Shown here piece after piece: positions 20,262-22,631 of a stretch of 22,631 bases of DNA. The notes under the pieces are model-generated. The model was not told the DNA's origin, made no database searches, and worked only from the letters and a program-made list of their open reading frames with translations. The translations under genes were made by a program, and so were the position numbers. The DNA is from a virus: the IMG/VR virus record IMGVR_UViG_3300025120_000612, positions 1 to 22,631 of that record; one strand, 5' to 3'. Numbering within the stretch: the stretch's first letter is position 1; each line of letters opens with the position of its first letter.

Positions 20262-21769
20262 GTGTTTCTTCTCCCATCAGGTTGAATATTAAAACGTACA
20301 TCTCCTAGACGCCAATGAGAACTTGTAGCAGCACTTGATACAATCATTGATACTTGTCGCCCTCTAGCTCTTATGCTTTGATGTGTAGTAGAAGTTGCTG
20401 ATGTTATTGTTTCTTCAGTTCGTTGTGTGCCGTTAGGGTAGTCTCTAAACTTTAGAGTTATTGTGACATCACCTACTTGATCTGCAAAATCAGGAATAAC
20501 GTCACTAATAAACATGAGCTCGTCTCCGTCTTGAGGTAGGTCAATATCAGCAGAAGTCACAGTTGCAGTCATAGCAGAAGACTCGTCATCTGTTCCTGAT
20601 TCATGTGTATATATGTATGAGCTTGATGCTGCTACCGAGCTTGCTAAAGGATTGTCGTAAATACCCTCAGGTGCCCACGCTCCTCTTACCAATGTGCCTA
20701 TAGACCAAGTGTTTTCAGCGTAGTTATAAATTACATAGTTTGTAATATCATCACTTGCATCATTTGAACCTGTTGGATAGAACCACCACACTTCATTAAA
20801 TTTTGGATTTAAAGCTGCAAAACATTTTAGTTTTTGTTGTTTGGTTAAGTTGTCAAATACATGTTGTTCAACAGTACAAGGTATGTTTTGCACCTGTCCT
20901 TTGTATGCATAGAAACCATCATTACCCATCCAATACACAACACCATTGTGTTCTACACATGCTTTTGGTCCAACGATACCAGCATTTTCTGCTAGTGTTT
21001 GAAATGCATATACATCAGGCTGTCCTACAAAAGTCATGGAGAAAGCAGTTGTATCAGAAAATAATAATATGTTTCCTTTTGTACGAGCTGCAGCTAGTAA
21101 AGCATTACCGCCTTGAAGTTCGACAGCTCCTGCAAAGTTATCAAGTGTTGCTGTCCATGTATCAATATCTCCTAGATCAGAAAAAGCCACACGCATAGGA
21201 GAATCAGATGTTCCATCATGTGCTCCAAATAAAATAACTTGTCTTGATTGTGGATTCACAATTACACCGTTGGCCGAGGACGGCGCATTTGCGACAACTG
21301 CCGCGTTTGTTGATGCGTCACCTTGATAAGCACTTAGATCAAGTTTGTATAACTTGCCACCTATTTTATTAACACCGATTAAATCTTCTCCAAAAGTATC
21401 CAATGTCCAAATACCGGCATAGGTATACACACCTGAACTGATCGTTGTGTGTTGTGCGCCAGCCGTGTAATTAGAACCAGGAGTAATATCAATATAACTT
21501 CCAGCACCGTCATCATACAAATAAAAATGACTATGTGTACCTATACCAATATATCTTTTGTTGTTTGCTATTTGACCACGAAACGGTAACAACGCTCGAA
21601 CAACTCCACTAGTAATAGCATCACTATCTAGTTTTACCCATCCGCCTATTTTTTCAACGCGTCCTTTTAAAAAACGTACTTTGTCTCCGTCAACAAATTT
21701 ACCTTCTTGAGAATAAACACTGTCATCCTTGAAAATTCCAGGTTGTATTTGCATCTTTGATAAAGGCAT
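20258..21769 (-). CDS. P22 gp10-like phage stabilisation (tail) protein
   Basis: A 503-residue protein matching the phage stabilisation family (P22 gp10, 472 residues), which plugs the portal and forms part of the short tail. The N-terminus is diagnostic: MPLSKMQIQPGIFKDDSVYS, EGKFVDGDKVRFLKGRVEKI, GGWVKL, then RALLPFRGQ, IGIGTHSHFYLY and DITPG (to about residue 97). Later repeats such as RMGND/W.GNDGFYAYKG (about 290-305), EVWWFYP and YNYAENTWSIG fit a beta-propeller-like fold. Start ATG at 21769 shares a base with the upstream TAA; the ribosome-binding site is weak, so translation is probably coupled. This supports a podovirus-like or related short-tail connector design. Confidence 0.85.
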   Translation of the reverse strand: MPLSKMQIQPGIFKDDSVYSQEGKFVDGDKVRFLKGRVEKIGGWVKLDSDAITSGVVRALLPFRGQIANNKRYIGIGTHSHFYLYDDGAGSYIDITPGSNYTAGAQHTTISSGVYTYAGIWTLDTFGEDLIGVNKIGGKLYKLDLSAYQGDASTNAAVVANAPSSANGVIVNPQSRQVILFGAHDGTSDSPMRVAFSDLGDIDTWTATLDNFAGAVELQGGNALLAAARTKGNILLFSDTTAFSMTFVGQPDVYAFQTLAENAGIVGPKACVEHNGVVYWMGNDGFYAYKGQVQNIPCTVEQHVFDNLTKQQKLKCFAALNPKFNEVWWFYPTGSNDASDDITNYVIYNYAENTWSIGTLVRGAWAPEGIYDNPLASSVAASSSYIYTHESGTDDESSAMTATVTSADIDLPQDGDELMFISDVIPDFADQVGDVTITLKFRDYPNGTQRTEETITSATSTTHQSIRARGRQVSMIVSSAATSSHWRLGDVRFNIQPDGRRNT

Positions 21770-22191
21770 TAGGTTAACCTTATCAATGCTGTCGTTGCTG
21801 ATGCCGCTGGTAAAGTTACTGTTAGTGTACCACTTGATACAGATTTTTTTGAACCAAAGTCAATAACTGCAATAGCTTTATTGCTTGCAGATGAGTTGTA
21901 GATTAGAGCTCCTGCTGCGTCAGTAATTGTTGCACTCGTAAAAGATACGTCATCAAAATCAACGTAGGCCGTTGTCCCTGAAGAAGCGACCGCTACGTTT
22001 GCTATCGTTGCACCACCAGCCGTGTACCCTGTACCACTTGATTCATTGGTTGTAGAGTAAGCTGTTGTGCTCGCACCAAGAGTTGCACTTGACGTAAATA
22101 GAGCTAATTTTAATGTGTGACCATCAAGATCATGAGTTCCTTCAAGAAGCTCTTCTTTAAATGATGTGCACATTGCTTGTGTTATTGCCAT
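21769..22191 (-). CDS. Conserved virion structural protein, 140 residues
   Basis: A 140-residue Ser/Thr/Ala-rich protein starting MAITQAMCTSFKEELLEGTH. The pattern KLALFTSSATLGASTTAYST, then TNESSGTGYTAGG, VDFDDVSFTSATITDAAGAL and AIAVIDFGSKKSVSSGTL is one I recognise from a widespread family of small phage virion proteins of beta structure, usually annotated only as structural. A strong AGGAG lies five bases before the ATG at 22191. Its stop overlaps the start of the gp10-like gene. A role as a tail or fibre-associated component is likely from context, but no specific partner can be named. Confidence 0.75.
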   Translation of the reverse strand: MAITQAMCTSFKEELLEGTHDLDGHTLKLALFTSSATLGASTTAYSTTNESSGTGYTAGGATIANVAVASSGTTAYVDFDDVSFTSATITDAAGALIYNSSASNKAIAVIDFGSKKSVSSGTLTVTLPAASATTALIRLT

Positions 22192-22199
22192 AATATCTC

Positions 22200-22304
22200 C
22201 TATGCGGTGCTAATAGTAGACCACGATTCCGTTGTCCCTGTAGAACTTACAGATGACCACGATTCTGTTGTTCCTGAAGCAGAAATAGCTGACCAAAGTT
22301 CGGT
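22200..22304. repeat. 36-base tandem repeats inside the 82-residue gene
   Basis: On the plus strand, GACCACGATTC.GTTGT.CCTG appears at about 22219 and again 36 bases later, with a third more diverged copy (GACCAAAGTTCGGTGAC) after another 36 bases. These encode the TESWS units. The copies differ mainly at bases that leave the core residues unchanged, so the repeat is kept at the protein level. Confidence 0.75.
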
Positions 22305-22448
22305 GACAATGCTACCTGGTGTGCCTCCAAATGATAATACACCAAAAGGTGCTGTTCCAAAAGCAGAAGTTTCAAAACCGTCAACGGTAATTAAAGAGTC
22401 TCTAGCTCCTGCAAAAACGTATACCGGTGCCCAGCTCTCCGTTGCCAT
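22200..22448 (-). CDS. Virion-operon protein with 12-residue tandem repeats
   Basis: An 82-residue protein. The N-terminal half (MATESWAPVYVFAGARDSLI, then a Gly/Phe-rich segment) is followed from residue 49 by three tandem 12-residue units: TELWSAISASGT, TESWSSVSSTGT and TESWSTISTA at the C-terminus. The TESW element also appears at residues 3-6. Regular TESWS repeats suggest a repetitive beta structure, as in fibre shafts or decorating peptides. The start at 22448 overlaps the stop of the upstream 56-residue gene, with GAGG upstream. No family recognised. Confidence 0.65.
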   Translation of the reverse strand: MATESWAPVYVFAGARDSLITVDGFETSAFGTAPFGVLSFGGTPGSIVTELWSAISASGTTESWSSVSSTGTTESWSTISTA

Positions 22449-22618
22449 TACTCAGCCTCTTCTTTTTTTGGCTCTTCTGGTTTAGTTAACTCAGTAATTT
22501 GAGCTTTCAATACAGTTATTTCAGCTTGCAATTTAACATTTAAATCCATTGCTTGATTACGCTGTGCTGTCAATGAACCCATTACTGCGTTTATGTAGTT
22601 TGATGTTTTATCGTCCAT
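22448..22618 (-). CDS. Small coiled-coil protein, 56 residues
   Basis: ATG at 22618-22616 with AAGGAAG upstream; TAA at 22450-22448 shares a base with the ATG of the 82-residue gene. The product starts MDDKTSNYINAVMGSLTAQR; residues about 14-45 form an amphipathic helix (NQAMDLNVKLQAEITVLKAQ) with a leucine/isoleucine heptad pattern, and the C-terminus is a Pro/Glu/Lys tail (KPEEPKKEEAE). A short coiled-coil oligomer with a disordered charged tail is likely, as found among small assembly or scaffolding factors in phage structural operons. No family recognised. Confidence 0.7.
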   Translation of the reverse strand: MDDKTSNYINAVMGSLTAQRNQAMDLNVKLQAEITVLKAQITELTKPEEPKKEEAE

Positions 22619-22631
22619 ATTTCTTCCTTTC

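Noticed and set aside
20803-21198. Plus-strand open frame of 131 codons within the gp10-like gene
   Set aside because: Antisense shadow of a well-recognised tail gene with atypical amino-acid composition (rich in His, Gln, Leu, Cys).
22177-22485. Plus-strand open frame of 102 codons with DHDSVVP repeats
   Set aside because: The repeat is the antisense reading of the TESWS repeat; operon orientation, overlaps and ribosome-binding sites favour the minus-strand genes.
1-22631. tRNA genes, CRISPR arrays, insertion sequences or att sites
   Set aside because: I found no cloverleaf-like sequence, no regularly spaced repeats apart from the 36-base coding repeat, and no transposase or integrase motifs.

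Overview
The window is a compact piece of a tailed-phage (Caudoviricetes) genome. Base composition is low in GC (about one third by eye), genes are packed with 1 to 4 base overlaps, and no stretch longer than about 110 bases lacks a gene. The replication genes, a P22 gp10-like tail protein and GGRxGY-type glycine motifs resemble phages of low-GC marine bacteria such as SAR11 (pelagiphages) and related uncultured marine podoviruses. That host assignment is inference. I see no tRNA, rRNA, CRISPR array, integrase, transposase, RNA polymerase, terminase, portal, capsid or endolysin gene here; the packaging and head genes probably lie to the right of the window.

Layout. Positions 1-1714 (minus strand): a partial gene running off the left edge, a tiny very basic protein, two small hypotheticals, a PD-(D/E)XK exonuclease, a ribbon-helix-helix-like protein and a 54-residue coiled-coil protein. 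Positions 1715-1824: a divergent promoter region whose two -35 boxes share an 11-base palindrome, next to a second 14-base palindrome. Positions 1825-2353 (plus): a 56-residue protein and a stand-alone TSCPD-domain protein. Positions 2296-9815 (minus): the replication operon, read from high to low coordinates as a 117-residue hypothetical, a conserved 194-residue protein, a possible ssDNA-binding protein, a hairpin terminator, a TOTE-type archaeo-eukaryotic primase, a UvrD-like SF1 helicase, a DUF3310 protein, a hypothetical, a family A DNA polymerase with Leu at the position of E. coli Phe762, and a zinc-ribbon protein. Positions 9826-9862: a second bidirectional promoter with the two promoters fully interleaved. 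Positions 9908-11374 (plus): a SNF2-type helicase standing alone.

Positions 11371-22618 (minus): the virion and tail operon. From right to left it encodes a coiled-coil protein, a protein with 12-residue tandem repeats, a 140-residue virion protein, a P22 gp10-like tail stabilisation protein, a 40-residue Cys/His mini-protein, an 86-residue helical protein, a protein of two duplicated beta domains, four proteins likely to be internal virion or DNA-ejection components (343, 256, 647 and 1272 residues), and a small coiled-coil plus membrane-anchor protein that may be holin-like. Genes in this operon are joined by TAATG or TGATG stop-start overlaps, suggesting coupled translation.

How it fits together: the polymerase, primase, SF1 helicase, SSB candidate and exonuclease make a nearly self-sufficient replisome without a visible DnaB or T7 gp4 helicase. 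The two plus-strand transcription units each sit behind a near-consensus sigma70 promoter with an 18-base spacer that collides with a minus-strand promoter, so both early clusters could be governed by competition between promoters, perhaps with the RHH-like protein as regulator.
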